This document shows positions 1 through 10,490 of a DNA stretch of 64,000 nucleotides, piece by piece; the stretch's first letter is position 1; every line of letters starts with the position of its first letter. The notes beneath the pieces were generated by a model, which did not search any database, was not told where the DNA came from, and saw only the letters and a program-made list of their open reading frames with translations. The DNA comes from Allobosea sp. BH3 (GTDB lineage Bacteria; Pseudomonadota; Alphaproteobacteria; Rhizobiales; Beijerinckiaceae), in contig NZ_JAIMCA010000007.1 in assembly GCF_025499465.1 (NCBI RefSeq), forward strand, positions 1 through 64,000. Reading direction: 5' to 3'. Position numbers and translations under genes: made by a program.

Positions 1-1
1 G

Positions 2-349
<348 letters not shown>

Positions 350-363
350 CGCGTTTTCGTGAG

Positions 364-393
364 GGCGAGGGCCCTTCTGGGCTTTCGCCTTTT
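364..393 (+). terminator. Stem-loop with T-run after tuf
   Basis: An 11-bp stem (364-374 with 379-389, two G-U pairs) closes a TTCT loop and is followed by TTTT. It lies 15 bp after the tuf stop and 24 bp before rpsJ. It has the form of an intrinsic terminator or attenuator between the str and S10 transcripts. Whether it stops most transcription cannot be told from sequence. Confidence 0.55.
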
Positions 394-416
394 CACGTCA
401 CGGAGAGAACAAGACC

Positions 417-725
<309 letters not shown>

Positions 726-792
726 TCCATTTACGGGTCCTCTGTTTCCGGCATCCCCGGATGGACATGACCCCAAAGGAAGGTATGCACCG

Positions 793-1521
793 ATGCGTTC
801 CGGTGTGATTGCACAGAAAGTCGGGATGACCCGCATCTTCACCGATGCCGGCGAGCATATCCCGGTCACCGTGCTGAAGCTCGACAACTGCCAGGTTGTC
901 GCGCATCGCACGAAAGAGAAGAACGGCTATGTGGCCGTGCAGCTGGGCTCCGGCACGGCGAAGGTGAAGAACGTCTCGAAGGCGGAGCGCGGTCATTTCG
1001 CGGTTGCCAAGGTCGAGCCGAAGCGCAAGGTGGTCGAGTTCCGCGTCAGCGATGACGCGCTGATCCCTGTTGGCGCCGAGCTGACCGCGGACCACTTCGT
1101 CGTCGGCCAGTTCGTCGACGTCTCCGGCACCACCACCGGCAAGGGCTTCGCCGGCGGCATGAAGCGCTGGAACTTCGGCGGTCTGCGCGCCACGCACGGC
1201 GTTTCGGTCTCGCACCGCTCGATCGGTTCGACCGGCGGCCGTCAGGATCCGGGCAAGACCTTCAAGAACAAGAAGATGCCGGGCCATCTCGGCGCCGAGC
1301 GCGTCACCACGCAGAACCTGCGCGTCGTCCAGACGGATGCCGACCGTGGCCTGATCCTCGTCGAGGGCGCCGTTCCCGGCGTCGCCGGCGGCTGGATCCA
1401 TGTCCGCGACGCCGTCAAGCGCGCCCTGCCCAAGGATGCGCCGCTGCCGGGCAAGTTCAAGGTCACCGGCGAGAGCAAGGCGGAAGAGGCTCCTGCGGCC
1501 CAGGCTGAGGAGAACGCGTGA
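793..1521 (+). CDS. rplC: 50S ribosomal protein L3
   Basis: L3 is a primary 23S rRNA-binding protein whose long loop reaches toward the peptidyl transferase centre. The 242-residue product carries the loop motif [20 protein letters not shown], the region where the PrmB-methylated Gln lies in E. coli. It is longer than the ~209-residue E. coli protein because of an Ala/Glu-rich tail (ending [12 protein letters not shown]), a common alphaproteobacterial extension. An AAGGAAGG ribosome-binding site precedes the ATG. Its TGA overlaps the rplD ATG by one base. Confidence 0.97.
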   Translation: MRSGVIAQKVGMTRIFTDAGEHIPVTVLKLDNCQVVAHRTKEKNGYVAVQLGSGTAKVKNVSKAERGHFAVAKVEPKRKVVEFRVSDDALIPVGAELTADHFVVGQFVDVSGTTTGKGFAGGMKRWNFGGLRATHGVSVSHRSIGSTGGRQDPGKTFKNKKMPGHLGAERVTTQNLRVVQTDADRGLILVEGAVPGVAGGWIHVRDAVKRALPKDAPLPGKFKVTGESKAEEAPAAQAEENA

Positions 1522-2141
1522 TGAAACTCGATATCACCACTCTCGAGGGCAAGTCGGCCGGTTCGGTCGAGCTGTCGGATACCGTGTTCGGCCTTGAGCC
1601 GCGCGCCGACCTGCTCGCCCGCATGGTCCGCTATCAGCTCGCCAAGCGCCGCGCCGGGACCCACAAGTCCAAGGGCCGCTCGGAGATCGATCGCACCCGC
1701 AAGAAGATCTACAAGCAGAAGGGCACCGGCGGTGCTCGCCACGGTGCGGCTTCCGCTCCGCAGTTCCGCGGCGGCGGCAAGGCCTTCGGTCCGGTCGTGC
1801 GTGACCACGCTCACGAGCTGCCCAAGAAGGTCCGTGCTCTGGCGCTGCGCCATGCGCTCTCGGCCAAGGCGAAGGACGCCGGCATCATCATCATCGATGA
1901 CGCCACGCTGTCCGAGCCGAAGACCAAGGTGCTGCTCGGGCATTTCGGCAAGCTCGACCTGTCGAGCGCGCTGATCATCGGCGGCGCCGAGATCGATACG
2001 AACTTCGGCCTGGCCGCCCGCTCGATCCCGAACGTCGACGTGCTGCCGGTCCAGGGCATCAACGTCTACGACATCCTGCGTCGCGACAAGCTCGTCCTGA
2101 CGCGCGCGGCCGTCGATGCGCTGGAGGCGCGCTTCAAATGA
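1521..2141 (+). CDS. rplD: 50S ribosomal protein L4
   Basis: L4 binds 23S rRNA domain I and its loop lines the exit tunnel constriction. I place the start at the ATG at 1521, which overlaps the rplC stop as TGATG; an in-frame GTG lies one codon upstream. The 206-residue protein has the tunnel-loop sequence [20 protein letters not shown] near residues 60-80. Its stop overlaps the rplW start by four bases (ATGA), so L4 and L23 are probably translationally coupled. In gammaproteobacteria L4 represses its own operon; nothing here shows that. Confidence 0.96.
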   Translation: MKLDITTLEGKSAGSVELSDTVFGLEPRADLLARMVRYQLAKRRAGTHKSKGRSEIDRTRKKIYKQKGTGGARHGAASAPQFRGGGKAFGPVVRDHAHELPKKVRALALRHALSAKAKDAGIIIIDDATLSEPKTKVLLGHFGKLDLSSALIIGGAEIDTNFGLAARSIPNVDVLPVQGINVYDILRRDKLVLTRAAVDALEARFK

Positions 2142-2446
2142 GCCAGTCCAAGAACATGGACCCGCGCCACTACGACGTGATCGTGGCGCCCGTCATCACC
2201 GAGAAGGCGACGATGCTCTCCGAGCACAACAAGGTCGTCTTCAAGGTTGCCCGCACCGCGACCAAGCCGCAGATCAAGGCGGCGATCGAGAAGCTCTTCG
2301 AAGTCAAGGTCAAGAGCGTCAACACGATCGTCACCGAAGGCAAGGTCAAGGTCTTCCGTGGCCGCCTCGGCCAGCGCTCGGACGTCAAGAAGGCCGTTGT
2401 GACCCTCGAAGAGGGCCACTCGATCGACGTGACCACGGGCCTCTGA
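2138..2446 (+). CDS. rplW: 50S ribosomal protein L23
   Basis: L23 sits at the exit tunnel opening and is the docking site for trigger factor and SRP. The 102-residue protein has the N-terminal signature [11 protein letters not shown]; the Glu there corresponds to the trigger-factor contact known in E. coli (Glu18). It overlaps rplD by four bases and is followed 16 bp later by rplB, with a GGAAGG Shine-Dalgarno in the gap. Length and composition are ordinary for the family. Confidence 0.96.
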   Translation: MSQSKNMDPRHYDVIVAPVITEKATMLSEHNKVVFKVARTATKPQIKAAIEKLFEVKVKSVNTIVTEGKVKVFRGRLGQRSDVKKAVVTLEEGHSIDVTTGL

Positions 2447-2462
2447 GGGAAGGATCGCCATC

Positions 2463-3305
2463 ATGGCTCTGAAGAATTTCAAGCCGATCACGCCGAGCCT
2501 TCGCCAGCTCGTGATCGTCGACCGCAGCGAGCTCTACAAGGGCAAGCCGGTCAAGGTGCTGACCGAGGGCAAGAGCTCCTCGGGCGGCCGCAACAACCTC
2601 GGCCGTATCACCGTCCGCTTCCGCGGCGGCGGTCACAAGCGCACGCTGCGCCTGATCGACTTCAAGCGTCGCGGCAAGGCCGGCATCCCGGCCACCGTCG
2701 AGCGGCTCGAGTACGATCCGAACCGGTCCGCCTTCATCGCCCTGATCAAGTATCAGGACGGCGAGCAGTCCTACATCCTGGCGCCTCAGCGCCTGGCTGT
2801 CGGCGACACGGTCGTCGCCGGTGACGCGGTCGACGTGAAGCCCGGTAACGCAGCCCCGATGGGCTCGCTGCCGATCGGCACGATCGTCCACAATGTCGAG
2901 CTCAAGATCGGCAAGGGCGGCGCCGTGGCCCGTTCGGCCGGCAACTACGCCCAGATCGTTGGTCGCGACCAGGGCTACGTCATCGTCCGCCTGAACTCGG
3001 GCGAGCAGCGCCTGATCTCGGGCCAGTGCTACGCCACGGTCGGCGCCGTCTCGAACCCGGATCACATGAACCGGAACGACGGCAAGGCCGGTCGCTCGCG
3101 CTGGCTCGGCCGTCGCCCGCATAACCGCGGCGTCTCGATGAACCCGGTTGACCATCCGCATGGCGGCGGCGAAGGCCGCACCTCGGGTGGCCGTCATCCG
3201 GTCACGCCCTGGGGTCTGCCGACCAAGGGCAAGAAGACCCGCTCGAACAAGCGGACCGATACGTTCATCGTGTCGAGCCGTCACGCCCGCAAGAAGAAGA
3301 ACTGA
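2463..3305 (+). CDS. rplB: 50S ribosomal protein L2
   Basis: L2 is a universally conserved 23S rRNA-binding protein needed for subunit association and peptidyl transferase activity. The 280-residue product includes the C-terminal hallmark [18 protein letters not shown] and ends in a Lys/Arg-rich tail. Start ATG follows GGAAGGATCGCC. It lies in the standard order L23-L2-S19, with an 8-bp gap to rpsS. Nothing departs from the family. Confidence 0.97.
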   Translation: MALKNFKPITPSLRQLVIVDRSELYKGKPVKVLTEGKSSSGGRNNLGRITVRFRGGGHKRTLRLIDFKRRGKAGIPATVERLEYDPNRSAFIALIKYQDGEQSYILAPQRLAVGDTVVAGDAVDVKPGNAAPMGSLPIGTIVHNVELKIGKGGAVARSAGNYAQIVGRDQGYVIVRLNSGEQRLISGQCYATVGAVSNPDHMNRNDGKAGRSRWLGRRPHNRGVSMNPVDHPHGGGEGRTSGGRHPVTPWGLPTKGKKTRSNKRTDTFIVSSRHARKKKN

Positions 3306-3313
3306 GGTCCGTC

Positions 3314-3592
3314 ATGGCGCGTTCGCTTTGGAAAGGTCCGTTCGTCGACGGATACCTCCTGAAGAAGGCCGAGGTCGCCAGGACCTCGGGCCGAAATGAA
3401 GTCATCAAGATCTGGAGCCGCCGCTCCACGATCCTGCCGCAGTTCGTCGGTCTGACGTTCGGCGTCTACAACGGCGCGAAGCATGTGCCGGTGAACGTGT
3501 CCGAGGAAATGGTGGGTCACAAGTTCGGCGAGTTCTCGCCGACCCGCACCTTCCACGGCCACGCTGCCGACAAGAAGGCGAAGAGGAAGTAA
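3314..3592 (+). CDS. rpsS: 30S ribosomal protein S19
   Basis: S19 forms a complex with S13 in the 30S head near the A-site tRNA. The 92-residue protein opens with [16 protein letters not shown] and contains [19 protein letters not shown], both diagnostic. It begins 8 bp after rplB and ends 3 bp before rplV, so the genes are probably co-translated. Full family length. Confidence 0.97.
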   Translation: MARSLWKGPFVDGYLLKKAEVARTSGRNEVIKIWSRRSTILPQFVGLTFGVYNGAKHVPVNVSEEMVGHKFGEFSPTRTFHGHAADKKAKRK

Positions 3593-3595
3593 GCC

Positions 3596-3979
3596 ATGGG
3601 TAAAGCATCAGCCCCCCGTGCGCTGCCCGAGAACGAAGCGGTTGCGGTCGCCCGCAACCTGCGTGTCTCGCCGCAGAAGCTGAACCTCGTCGCTCAGCTG
3701 ATCCGCGGCAAGAAGGTCTCGACGGCGCTCGCCGATCTCGAGTTCTCTCGCAAGCGCATCGCGAACGACGTTCGCAAGTGTCTGCAGAGCGCGATCGCCA
3801 ACGCCGAGAACAATCATGACCTCGACGTCGACGATCTCGTCGTCGCCCAGGCCTTCGTCGGCAAGGCGCTTGTCATGAAGCGCTTCCACGCCCGCGCCCG
3901 CGGCCGTGGCGCCCGTATCCTGAAGCCGTTCGCGAACATCACGATCATCGTGCGCGAGCAGGCGACGGCAGAGGCCTGA
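3596..3979 (+). CDS. rplV: 50S ribosomal protein L22
   Basis: L22 spans the large subunit and its beta-hairpin lines the exit tunnel opposite L4. The 127-residue protein has the hairpin signature [14 protein letters not shown] near residues 90-103, where macrolide-resistance and SecM-bypass changes map in other bacteria. No unusual residues were noticed. It is packed between rpsS (3 bp) and rpsC (10 bp), with GGAGAG before the next start. Confidence 0.96.
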   Translation: MGKASAPRALPENEAVAVARNLRVSPQKLNLVAQLIRGKKVSTALADLEFSRKRIANDVRKCLQSAIANAENNHDLDVDDLVVAQAFVGKALVMKRFHARARGRGARILKPFANITIIVREQATAEA

Positions 3980-3989
3980 GGAGAGAACG

Positions 3990-4721
3990 ATGGGTCAGAA
4001 AATCAATCCGATCGGCCTTCGCCTCGGCATCAATCGGACCTGGGATTCGCGCTGGTTCGCGAACAAGGGCGAGTACGGCAAGCTGCTGCATGAGGACATG
4101 GCCATCCGCGCCGCCCTTATGAAGCTGCTGAAGCAGGCCGCGGTCTCGAAGATCATCATTGAGCGCCCGCACAAGAAGTGCCGCGTCACCATCCACTCGG
4201 CGCGTCCGGGCGTGGTGATCGGCAAGAAGGGCGCCGACATCGAGAAGCTCCGCAAGGTGGTCTCGAACCTCACCAAGGCCGACGTCACGATCAACATCGT
4301 CGAGGTGCGCAAGCCCGAGATCGACGCCACGCTGGTCGCCGATTCGATCGCGCAGCAGCTTGAGCGCCGTGTCGCCTTCCGTCGCGCCATGAAGCGCGCC
4401 GTGCAGTCGGCCATGCGTCTGGGCGCCGAGGGCATCCGCATCAACTGCTCGGGCCGCCTCGGCGGCGCCGAAATCGCTCGCCTCGAGTGGTATCGCGAGG
4501 GCCGGGTGCCGCTGCATACGCTGCGCGCCGATGTCGACTACGGTGTCGGCACCGCCTTCACGACCTACGGGACGTGCGGCATCAAGGTCTGGATCTTCAA
4601 GGGCGAGATCCTCGAACATGACCCGATGGCCCAGGACAAGCGCCTCTCCGACGAGGGCGGCCGCTCCGGCGGTCGTGACCGCGATCATCGTGATCGCGAT
4701 CGTCGCGAGCAGGCTGCGTAA
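3990..4721 (+). CDS. rpsC: 30S ribosomal protein S3
   Basis: S3 lies at the mRNA entry channel of the 30S subunit. The 243-residue product has the type-II KH domain with the [15 protein letters not shown] loop (near residues 71-85) and the C-terminal S3 domain ([19 protein letters not shown]). It ends in an Arg/Asp-rich tail ([15 protein letters not shown]) typical of rhizobial S3. It starts with [13 protein letters not shown] after a GGAGAG site. Ordinary spacing to rplP (18 bp). Confidence 0.97.
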   Translation: MGQKINPIGLRLGINRTWDSRWFANKGEYGKLLHEDMAIRAALMKLLKQAAVSKIIIERPHKKCRVTIHSARPGVVIGKKGADIEKLRKVVSNLTKADVTINIVEVRKPEIDATLVADSIAQQLERRVAFRRAMKRAVQSAMRLGAEGIRINCSGRLGGAEIARLEWYREGRVPLHTLRADVDYGVGTAFTTYGTCGIKVWIFKGEILEHDPMAQDKRLSDEGGRSGGRDRDHRDRDRREQAA

Positions 4722-4739
4722 GGCTGATCGAGAAGAGCC

Positions 4740-5153
4740 ATGCTGCAACCAAAACGCACCAAGTTCCGCAAGCAGTTCAAGGGACGCATTTCCGGCGTCG
4801 CCAAGGGCGGCACGGATCTCAACTTCGGCCAGTTTGGCCTGAAGGCCCAGGAGCCCGAGCGGGTCACCGCGCGCCAGATCGAGGCGGCTCGCCGCGCGAT
4901 CACCCGCGCCATGAAGCGCGTCGGCCGTGTCTGGATCCGCATCTTCCCGGATGTGCCGGTTTCCAAGAAGCCGACCGAAGTCCGCATGGGTAAGGGCAAG
5001 GGTTCGCCGGAGTTCTGGGCCGCCAAGGTCAAGCCCGGCAGGATCATGTTCGAGCTGGACGGCGTGTCTGAGGAGATCGCCCGCGAGGCGCTGCGTCTCG
5101 GCGCTGCCAAGCTGCCGATCAAGACCCGCTTCATCCAGCGCATCGCCGAGTGA
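4740..5153 (+). CDS. rplP: 50S ribosomal protein L16
   Basis: L16 organises the A-site side of the 50S subunit and contacts tRNA. The 137-residue protein begins [16 protein letters not shown] and contains the [12 protein letters not shown] segment, both standard. The Arg in the hydroxylated loop ([16 protein letters not shown]) is present. The stop TGA is followed directly by GGGAGG, the ribosome-binding site for rpmC. Confidence 0.96.
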   Translation: MLQPKRTKFRKQFKGRISGVAKGGTDLNFGQFGLKAQEPERVTARQIEAARRAITRAMKRVGRVWIRIFPDVPVSKKPTEVRMGKGKGSPEFWAAKVKPGRIMFELDGVSEEIAREALRLGAAKLPIKTRFIQRIAE

Positions 5154-5164
5154 GGGAGGTCGAG

Positions 5165-5377
5165 ATGAAAAGCACACAGCGTCAATCCGACCTGAAGGCC
5201 ATGAGCACGGACCAGCTCCATGACGAGCTGCTCAAGCTCAAGAAGGAGCAGTTCAACCTGCGCTTTCAGAAGGCCACCGGCCAGCTCGAGAACACCGCGC
5301 GGGTGACCGAGCTCCGCAAGGATATCGCCCGCATCAAGACGCTGCAGCGGTCGAAGGCCGTTGCGGCCAGCGCGTAA
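5165..5377 (+). CDS. rpmC: 50S ribosomal protein L29
   Basis: L29 is a small helical protein next to L23 at the tunnel exit. An upstream in-frame GTG at 5150 exists, but I choose the ATG at 5165 because GGAGG sits 5 bp before it and the 70-residue product (starting [13 protein letters not shown]) matches family length. The core motif [19 protein letters not shown] and ARIKT are present. It is 10 bp before rpsQ. Confidence 0.95.
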   Translation: MKSTQRQSDLKAMSTDQLHDELLKLKKEQFNLRFQKATGQLENTARVTELRKDIARIKTLQRSKAVAASA

Positions 5378-5387
5378 GGAGAAAAAA

Positions 5388-5630
5388 ATGCCTAAGCGCG
5401 TGCTGCAGGGCGTCGTCGTCAGCGACAAGCAGAACAAAACTGTTGTGGTGAAGGTCGAGCGGCGTTATACGCACCCGCTCCTCAAGAAGACGGTTCGCCG
5501 TACGAAGAACTACCACGCTCATGACGAGGTGGGTTCGTTCAAGGTCGGTGACACGGTCTGGATCGAGGAGTCCAAGCCGATTTCCAAGCTGAAAAGCTGG
5601 GTTGTGCTCGAAAACGCCCCCAAGGCGTGA
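5388..5630 (+). CDS. rpsQ: 30S ribosomal protein S17
   Basis: S17 is a primary 16S rRNA-binding OB-fold protein. The start is the ATG at 5388, 6 bp after AAGGAG; the frame is open further upstream but that part overlaps rpmC. The 80-residue product has [20 protein letters not shown] and the [20 protein letters not shown] segment. It is followed by an unusually long 276-bp spacer before rplN. Confidence 0.95.
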   Translation: MPKRVLQGVVVSDKQNKTVVVKVERRYTHPLLKKTVRRTKNYHAHDEVGSFKVGDTVWIEESKPISKLKSWVVLENAPKA

Positions 5631-5768
5631 TTCGAGACGGCTTTGCCCGGCCCTGGTTCAGGGGCGGGCAGGGCGAGGCACCGGATTGATCCGATGCCCA
5701 ACCAAGCGGATCGCCTCTCCTTGCGTCCAAAGGACGCGGGGGCGAGCCGAAGGAAGCCGGACGTGTTT

Positions 5769-5797
5769 TCCGCAAAGGTGGTTCCCACTTTTGCGGA
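5769..5797. repeat. Dispersed palindrome, family B, copy 1 (rpsQ-rplN spacer)
   Basis: A 13-bp near-perfect stem (TCCGCAAAGGTGG with CCACTTTTGCGGA) around a short loop, followed by TCATG. It lies in the 276-bp rpsQ-rplN spacer, which is otherwise non-coding and has no other clear signal. The core (A-rich, GTGG, CCAC, T-rich) matches a second element at 8954-8999, so the two are members of one dispersed family. Confidence 0.75.
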
Positions 5798-5906
5798 TCA
5801 TGTTTTGTTTGAGGCCAGGGGGCGATCGACCCCCGTCAGTCGTAGTCCCGGCCAGCGCTGAGGCCGTCCGGGAAACCGCCTGATACCATTTGGAAGGATC
5901 AAGGCC

Positions 5907-6275
5907 ATGATCCAGGTGCAGACGAATCTCGACGTCGCCGACAATTCCGGCGCCCGTCGCGTGATGTGCATCAAGGTTCTCGGCGGGTCGAAGCGGAAGT
6001 ACGCCGGTGTCGGCGACATCATCGTCGTTTCGATCAAGGAAGCCATCCCGCGCGGCCGCGTGAAGAAGGGCGACGTCATGAAGGCGGTCGTCGTGCGCAC
6101 CGCCAAGGACGTCAAGCGCCCCGACGGTTCCGTGATCCGCTTCGACCGCAATGCGGCCGTGCTGATCAACAACCAGAAGGAGCCTGTCGGCACCCGTATC
6201 TTCGGACCGGTTCCGCGCGAGCTGCGCGCCAAGAACCACATGAAGATCATCTCGCTGGCGCCGGAGGTGCTGTGA
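5907..6275 (+). CDS. rplN: 50S ribosomal protein L14
   Basis: L14 binds 23S rRNA at the subunit interface and contacts 16S helix 14. The 122-residue protein has the start [20 protein letters not shown] and the [20 protein letters not shown]-terminal part. A GGAAGG site precedes the ATG. Its TGA overlaps the rplX ATG by one base. Because of the long upstream spacer its expression may depend on read-through past a palindrome. Confidence 0.97.
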   Translation: MIQVQTNLDVADNSGARRVMCIKVLGGSKRKYAGVGDIIVVSIKEAIPRGRVKKGDVMKAVVVRTAKDVKRPDGSVIRFDRNAAVLINNQKEPVGTRIFGPVPRELRAKNHMKIISLAPEVL

Positions 6276-6592
6276 TGGCTGCGAAAATCAAGAAGGGCGA
6301 CAAGGTCGTCGTGCTTGCCGGCCGCGACAAGGGCAAGTCGGGTGAAGTGCTCCAGGTGCTGCCGAAGGACGGGCGCGCGGTAGTGCGCGGCGTCAACCTC
6401 GTGAAGCGCCATACGAAGCAGTCCCCGCAGTCCGAGGGCGGCATCATCAGCAAGGAAGCGACGATCAACCTGTCGAACATTGCCGTCGCCGATCCGAAGG
6501 ACGGCAAGGCGACGCGCGTCGGCTTCAAGGTTCTCGATGACGGCCGCAAGGTTCGTTTCGCCAAGCGTTCGGGGGATCTGATCGATGGCTGA
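6275..6592 (+). CDS. rplX: 50S ribosomal protein L24
   Basis: L24 initiates 50S assembly through a KOW domain. The start is the ATG at 6275 that overlaps the rplN stop (TGATG). The 105-residue protein has the KOW core [20 protein letters not shown] and [18 protein letters not shown]. It overlaps the start of rplE by eight bases, one of the longest overlaps in the operon. Confidence 0.96.
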   Translation: MAAKIKKGDKVVVLAGRDKGKSGEVLQVLPKDGRAVVRGVNLVKRHTKQSPQSEGGIISKEATINLSNIAVADPKDGKATRVGFKVLDDGRKVRFAKRSGDLIDG

Positions 6593-7151
6593 GGCTCAGA
6601 CGAGCGCGCTTTCGCCGCGCATGAAGAAGCATTACGAGGACGTCGTTCGTCCCGCGATGATCGAAGAATTCGGCTACAAGAACGTCATGGAAGTGCCGAC
6701 GATCGAGAAGATCGTCATCAACATGGGCGTTGGCGAGGCGACGGCTGACCGCAAGAAGGTCGATACCGCCGCGGGCGATCTCGCCCTGATCGCTGGCCAG
6801 AAGCCGGTCATCACCAAGTCCCGCCTCGCCATCGCCGGCTTCAAGCTGCGCGAGAACATGGCGGTGGGCTGCAAGGTCACGCTGCGCAAGACGCGGATGT
6901 ACGAGTTCGTTGACCGGCTCGTCACCATCGCGCTTCCGCGGGTGCGCGACTTCCGGGGCCTGAACCCGAAGTCGTTCGACGGGCGCGGCAACTTCGCGCT
7001 CGGGATCAAGGAGCACATCGTGTTCCCCGAGATCAACTACGACAAGGTCGACCAGGTCCTGGGTATGGACGTGATCGTCTGCACGACTGCGAAGTCGGAT
7101 GACGAGGCACGCGCCCTGCTCAAGCACTTCAACTTCCCGTTCCGGCAGTGA
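6585..7151 (+). CDS. rplE: 50S ribosomal protein L5
   Basis: L5 is part of the central protuberance, binding 5S rRNA and forming bridge B1b. The 188-residue product has the family signatures [11 protein letters not shown] and [20 protein letters not shown]. The first eight bases overlap the rplX end in another frame, so translation is probably coupled. A 36-bp gap with a CAGGAGAG site leads to rpsN. Confidence 0.97.
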   Translation: MAEAQTSALSPRMKKHYEDVVRPAMIEEFGYKNVMEVPTIEKIVINMGVGEATADRKKVDTAAGDLALIAGQKPVITKSRLAIAGFKLRENMAVGCKVTLRKTRMYEFVDRLVTIALPRVRDFRGLNPKSFDGRGNFALGIKEHIVFPEINYDKVDQVLGMDVIVCTTAKSDDEARALLKHFNFPFRQ

Positions 7152-7187
7152 ACCTAAGCGTTCATACGCGGAAACCAGGAGAGATCG

Positions 7188-7493
7188 ATGGCTAAGAAAA
7201 GCTCCGTCGAGACCAACGAGCGCCGCAGGAAGCTGGTGAAGAAGTTCGCCGGCCGCCGGGCTCGTCTGCTCGCAATCGCCAATGACGAAAACCAGCCCAT
7301 GGACGAGCGCTTTCTCGCCCGCCTCAAGCTGGCTGAACTGCCGCGCAACTCGGCCAAGAACCGCATCCGCAATCGTTGCGAGGTGACGGGCCGTCCGCGT
7401 GCGTTCTATCGCAAGATGAAGATGTCGCGCGTCGCGCTCCGCGAACTCGGCAACAAGGGGCTCGTTCCGGGCCTCGTGAAGTCGAGCTGGTAA
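7188..7493 (+). CDS. rpsN: 30S ribosomal protein S14 (zinc-free long form)
   Basis: S14 lies in the 30S head with S3 and S10. The 101-residue length and the C-terminal [20 protein letters not shown] show the long form; the second CxxC pair of the zinc-binding short form is missing, so it should not need zinc. It is preceded by a GGAGAG site and followed 14 bp later by rpsH. Confidence 0.96.
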   Translation: MAKKSSVETNERRRKLVKKFAGRRARLLAIANDENQPMDERFLARLKLAELPRNSAKNRIRNRCEVTGRPRAFYRKMKMSRVALRELGNKGLVPGLVKSSW

Positions 7494-7507
7494 GGGAGGA
7501 CAGGACA

Positions 7508-7906
7508 ATGGCAATCATTGATCCGCTCGGCGATCTGCTGACCCGCATCCGCAATGCGCAGATGCGTCGCAAGTCGCGCGTTTCCACCCCCGGCTCGAAG
7601 CTGCGCGCTCGCGTGCTCGACGTGCTCCAGTCCGAGGGTTACATCCGCGGTTACTCGACGACCGAGTTCGGCAACGGCCGGACCGAGTTCGATATCGAGC
7701 TGAAGTATCACGAGGGCCTGCCGGTCATCCGGTCGATCTCGCGTGTTTCGAAGCCCGGTCGCCGCGTCTATTCGTCGGTCGATACGATGCCGCGCGTGGC
7801 CGATGGCCTCGGCGTGACGATCGTCTCGACGCCGAAGGGCGTGATGGCCGATCATGTGGCTCGCGAGCAAAACGTGGGCGGCGAAGTGCTCTGCCGGGTC
7901 TTCTGA
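7508..7906 (+). CDS. rpsH: 30S ribosomal protein S8
   Basis: S8 is a 16S rRNA-binding protein and, in E. coli, the repressor of the spc operon. The start is the ATG at 7508 after GGGAGG; the frame is open further upstream through rpsN but that is a shadow. The 132-residue product begins [18 protein letters not shown] and ends in [10 protein letters not shown], as usual for the family. Confidence 0.96.
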   Translation: MAIIDPLGDLLTRIRNAQMRRKSRVSTPGSKLRARVLDVLQSEGYIRGYSTTEFGNGRTEFDIELKYHEGLPVIRSISRVSKPGRRVYSSVDTMPRVADGLGVTIVSTPKGVMADHVAREQNVGGEVLCRVF

Positions 7907-7939
7907 CCCGACAGGCGCCGCTCATTCAGGAGAAATCCA

Positions 7940-8473
7940 ATGTCTCGTATCGGAAAGAAGCCGGTTCCGGTTCCCGCTGGCGTCACCGCCTCGGTCACCG
8001 GCCAGCTGGTCAAGATCAAGGGCTCGAAGGGCGAGCTCTCCTTCGTGGTGCCCGAGGACGTCTCGGTCGCCATGGAAGACGGCTCGATCGCGGTGCAGCC
8101 GCGCTCGCAGTCGAAGCGCGCCCGCTCGCTCTGGGGCACTTCGCGCGCCCGCATCAACAATCTCGTGATCGGCACCACCGCCGGCTTCGAGAAGAAGCTC
8201 GAGATCAACGGCGTCGGCTACAAGGCCGCGGTCGCTGGCAAGGTGCTGAAGCTGTCGCTCGGCTACAGCCATGACATCGACTATGAAATCCCGGCTGGCG
8301 TCTCGATCACGACGCCGAAGCCGACGGAGATCGTCGTCGTCGGCATCGACAAGCAGATCGTCGGTCAGACCGCTGCTGAGATCCGCGATTATCGCGGCCC
8401 CGAGCCCTACAAGGGCAAGGGCGTCAAGTACGCCGGCGAGTTCATCTTCCGCAAGGAAGGCAAGAAGAAGTAA
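7940..8473 (+). CDS. rplF: 50S ribosomal protein L6
   Basis: L6 is a two-domain protein near the GTPase-associated region. The 177-residue product starts [15 protein letters not shown] and has the duplicated fold with [24 protein letters not shown] split over the second half and the terminal [21 protein letters not shown] region. CAGGAGA precedes the ATG. It is followed 11 bp later by rplR. Confidence 0.96.
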   Translation: MSRIGKKPVPVPAGVTASVTGQLVKIKGSKGELSFVVPEDVSVAMEDGSIAVQPRSQSKRARSLWGTSRARINNLVIGTTAGFEKKLEINGVGYKAAVAGKVLKLSLGYSHDIDYEIPAGVSITTPKPTEIVVVGIDKQIVGQTAAEIRDYRGPEPYKGKGVKYAGEFIFRKEGKKK

Positions 8474-8484
8474 GGACGCCAGCC

Positions 8485-8847
8485 ATGAGCAAGCAGAACG
8501 ATGTGACTGCGCGCCGCAAGGCTCGCGTCCGCCGCGCGATCAAGGCGGTCGCCAACGGCCGCCCGCGCCTCTCGGTGCATCGCACCGGCAAGCAGATCTA
8601 CGCCCAGGTCATCGACGATCTGAAGGGGGTCACCCTCGCTTCGGCCTCGTCGCTCGACAAGGACCTGCGCGAGCAGATCAAGTCCGGCGCCAATGTCGAT
8701 GCCGCCGGCACGATCGGCAAGATCGTCGCCGAGCGCGCGGTCAAGGCCGGCGTGAAGGAAGTGGTCTTCGACCGTGGTCCGTATATGTACCACGGCCGCG
8801 TCAAGGCCCTGGCCGAGGCCGCCCGCGAGGCTGGCCTCAGCTTCTGA
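8485..8847 (+). CDS. rplR: 50S ribosomal protein L18
   Basis: L18 binds 5S rRNA with L5. The 120-residue protein has the [20 protein letters not shown]-terminal part and the [21 protein letters not shown]-terminal signature. The next gene, rpsE, follows only after a 241-bp spacer, where other bacteria usually have a few bases. Confidence 0.96.
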   Translation: MSKQNDVTARRKARVRRAIKAVANGRPRLSVHRTGKQIYAQVIDDLKGVTLASASSLDKDLREQIKSGANVDAAGTIGKIVAERAVKAGVKEVVFDRGPYMYHGRVKALAEAAREAGLSF

Positions 8848-8953
8848 GGATATCGGATATCGCCCGGCAGGCGCGCGAGCACCTGCCGGGCGGCATCCGT
8901 TTCTCGATCATCGCGCGTCCGAAGGACGAGGTCACGATGATCGATGCGTTAAG

Positions 8954-8999
8954 GCATCGGGTTCTTCCGAAAAGTGGCTCCCACTTTTCGGCCCGATGC
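8954..8999. repeat. Dispersed palindrome, family B, copy 2 (rplR-rpsE spacer)
   Basis: A nested palindrome: an inner perfect 11-bp stem (8967-8977 with 8981-8991, loop CTC) inside an outer 8-bp stem GCATCGGG/CCCGATGC (8954-8961 with 8992-8999). The inner core resembles copy 1 at 5769-5797. It lies in the 241-bp rplR-rpsE spacer (8848-9088), which otherwise shows no coding or regulatory signal. Confidence 0.8.
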
Positions 9000-9088
9000 A
9001 CAGCTTCCCCGCGCAATGAGGCACGGGGGCAGGCTCGAGCGAGCGGCGGGACTTCGATCCTCGTCCGCGCAAGTAAGAGGACAGACAC

Positions 9089-9652
9089 ATGGCTAGAGAG
9101 CCGCGTGAGCGTCGGGATAGCGAAGACCGCGATTCCGAATTCGTGGACAAGCTCGTCCACATCAACCGCGTCGCCAAGGTGGTGAAGGGTGGTCGTCGCT
9201 TCGGCTTCGCCGCGCTCGTCGTCGTCGGCGACCAGAAGGGCCGCGTCGGCTTCGGCCACGGCAAGGCCCGTGAAGTTCCCGAGGCGATCCGCAAGGCCAC
9301 CGAAGCCGCCAAGCGCGGCCTGGTCCGCATCCCGCTTCGCGAGGGTCGCACCCTCCATCACGACGTGCAGGGCCGCCATGGCGCCGGCAAGGTCGTGCTG
9401 CGTGCGGCTCCGGCCGGTACCGGCATCATCGCCGGTGGCCCGATGCGCGCCGTCTTCGAGGCGGTCGGCATGCAGGACGTCGTGTCCAAGTCGCTCGGCT
9501 CCTCGAACCCCTACAACCTCGTGCGCGCCACTTTCGACGCGCTGAAGAACGAGGACAGCCCGCGCTCGGTCGCGGCTCGTCGCTCGCTCAAGGTTTCGGC
9601 CCTGCAGACCCGTCGCCGCGATGCCGGCACGGATGCGGCCGCGGAAGCGTGA
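9089..9652 (+). CDS. rpsE: 30S ribosomal protein S5
   Basis: S5 lies at the mRNA entry site and affects decoding accuracy. The 187-residue product has the double-stranded-RNA-binding domain ([20 protein letters not shown]) and the fidelity-related [18 protein letters not shown] segment. It starts after AAGAGGACAGACAC and has an Arg-rich C-terminus. It is 10 bp upstream of rpmD, with GAGGAGGG between. Confidence 0.97.
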   Translation: MAREPRERRDSEDRDSEFVDKLVHINRVAKVVKGGRRFGFAALVVVGDQKGRVGFGHGKAREVPEAIRKATEAAKRGLVRIPLREGRTLHHDVQGRHGAGKVVLRAAPAGTGIIAGGPMRAVFEAVGMQDVVSKSLGSSNPYNLVRATFDALKNEDSPRSVAARRSLKVSALQTRRRDAGTDAAAEA

Positions 9653-9662
9653 GGAGGGATTC

Positions 9663-9857
9663 ATGGCAAAGGCTGAGAAGACCCTCGTCGTCGAGCAGAT
9701 CGGCTCCCCGATCCGCCGCGATGCCACCCAGCGCCAGACCCTGATCGGTCTCGGGCTGAACAAGATCCGCCGCCGCTCGACCCTCCAGGACACCCCCGCG
9801 GTGCGTGGCATGGTCGAGAAGGTCAAGCACCTCGTGCGCGTCATCGACGCGAAGTGA
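9663..9857 (+). CDS. rpmD: 50S ribosomal protein L30
   Basis: L30 is a small 23S-binding protein present in bacteria but absent from many plastids. The ATG at 9663 is preceded by GAGGAGGGATTC, and the 64-residue product ([20 protein letters not shown]) is of family length; upstream in-frame starts lie inside rpsE. Core motif [20 protein letters not shown] is present. rplO follows 12 bp later. Confidence 0.95.
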   Translation: MAKAEKTLVVEQIGSPIRRDATQRQTLIGLGLNKIRRRSTLQDTPAVRGMVEKVKHLVRVIDAK

Positions 9858-9869
9858 GGAGGGCGTCAC

Positions 9870-10346
9870 ATGAAACTCAACGACATTCGTGACAACGAAG
9901 GCGCGAGCAAGTCGCGCATCCGCGTCGGCCGGGGCATCGGTTCCGGCAAGGGCAAGACCGGCGGGCGTGGCGTCAAGGGCCAGAAGGCTCGCGCCGGCGT
10001 GGCGGTCAAGGGCTTCGAAGGCGGCCAGATGCCGCTCTATCGTCGCCTGCCGAAGCGCGGTTTCCACAACCTCTTCGCCAAGGATCTGAACGAGGTGAAC
10101 CTCGGCCGCATCCAGCAGGCGGTTGAGGCCGGCAAGCTCGACGCCAAGGGTACCGTGACCATCGAGGCGCTCGTCGCCGCCGGTGTCATCACCCGCCAGG
10201 CGAAGGACGGCGTCAAGATTCTCGGCGTGGGCGAGCTCAAGAGCAAGCTCGCTTTCGAGGTTGCCGGCGCGTCCAAGTCGGCTGTCGCTGCGATCGAGAA
10301 GGCCGGCGGTTCGGTCAAGATCCTGGCTGCCGCTTCACAGGCGTGA
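9870..10346 (+). CDS. rplO: 50S ribosomal protein L15
   Basis: L15 is a late-assembly 23S-binding protein. The 158-residue product shows the Gly-rich N-terminal tail ([17 protein letters not shown]) and the [15 protein letters not shown] signature. GAGGAGGG precedes its start. A 144-bp gap with a hairpin separates it from secY. Confidence 0.96.
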   Translation: MKLNDIRDNEGASKSRIRVGRGIGSGKGKTGGRGVKGQKARAGVAVKGFEGGQMPLYRRLPKRGFHNLFAKDLNEVNLGRIQQAVEAGKLDAKGTVTIEALVAAGVITRQAKDGVKILGVGELKSKLAFEVAGASKSAVAAIEKAGGSVKILAAASQA

Positions 10347-10370
10347 TCCTAACGCCTACATGACGTTTGC

Positions 10371-10405
10371 GAACGGCGGCCGGGCCTGCGCCCAGGCCGC
10401 CGTTC
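10371..10405. terminator. GC-rich hairpin between rplO and secY
   Basis: A perfect 11-bp inverted repeat (GAACGGCGGCC at 10371-10381 with its complement at 10395-10405), loop 13 nt. The following bases (GACTGTTTGAC) are not a clean T-run, so this is more likely an attenuator, processing or mRNA-stability structure than a full terminator, since secY needs read-through. Confidence 0.45.
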
Positions 10406-10490
10406 GACTGTTTGACCCGGGCATGACGGGGCGCGAAGAGCGCGCCGGCCGTCGTGCCGAGGACTGATCTGAGACCCAAGGACCGGACGC

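Noticed and set aside
3945-5177. 410-codon minus-strand frame opposite rpsC-rplP
   Set aside because: Shadow of ribosomal protein genes; no recognisable domain.
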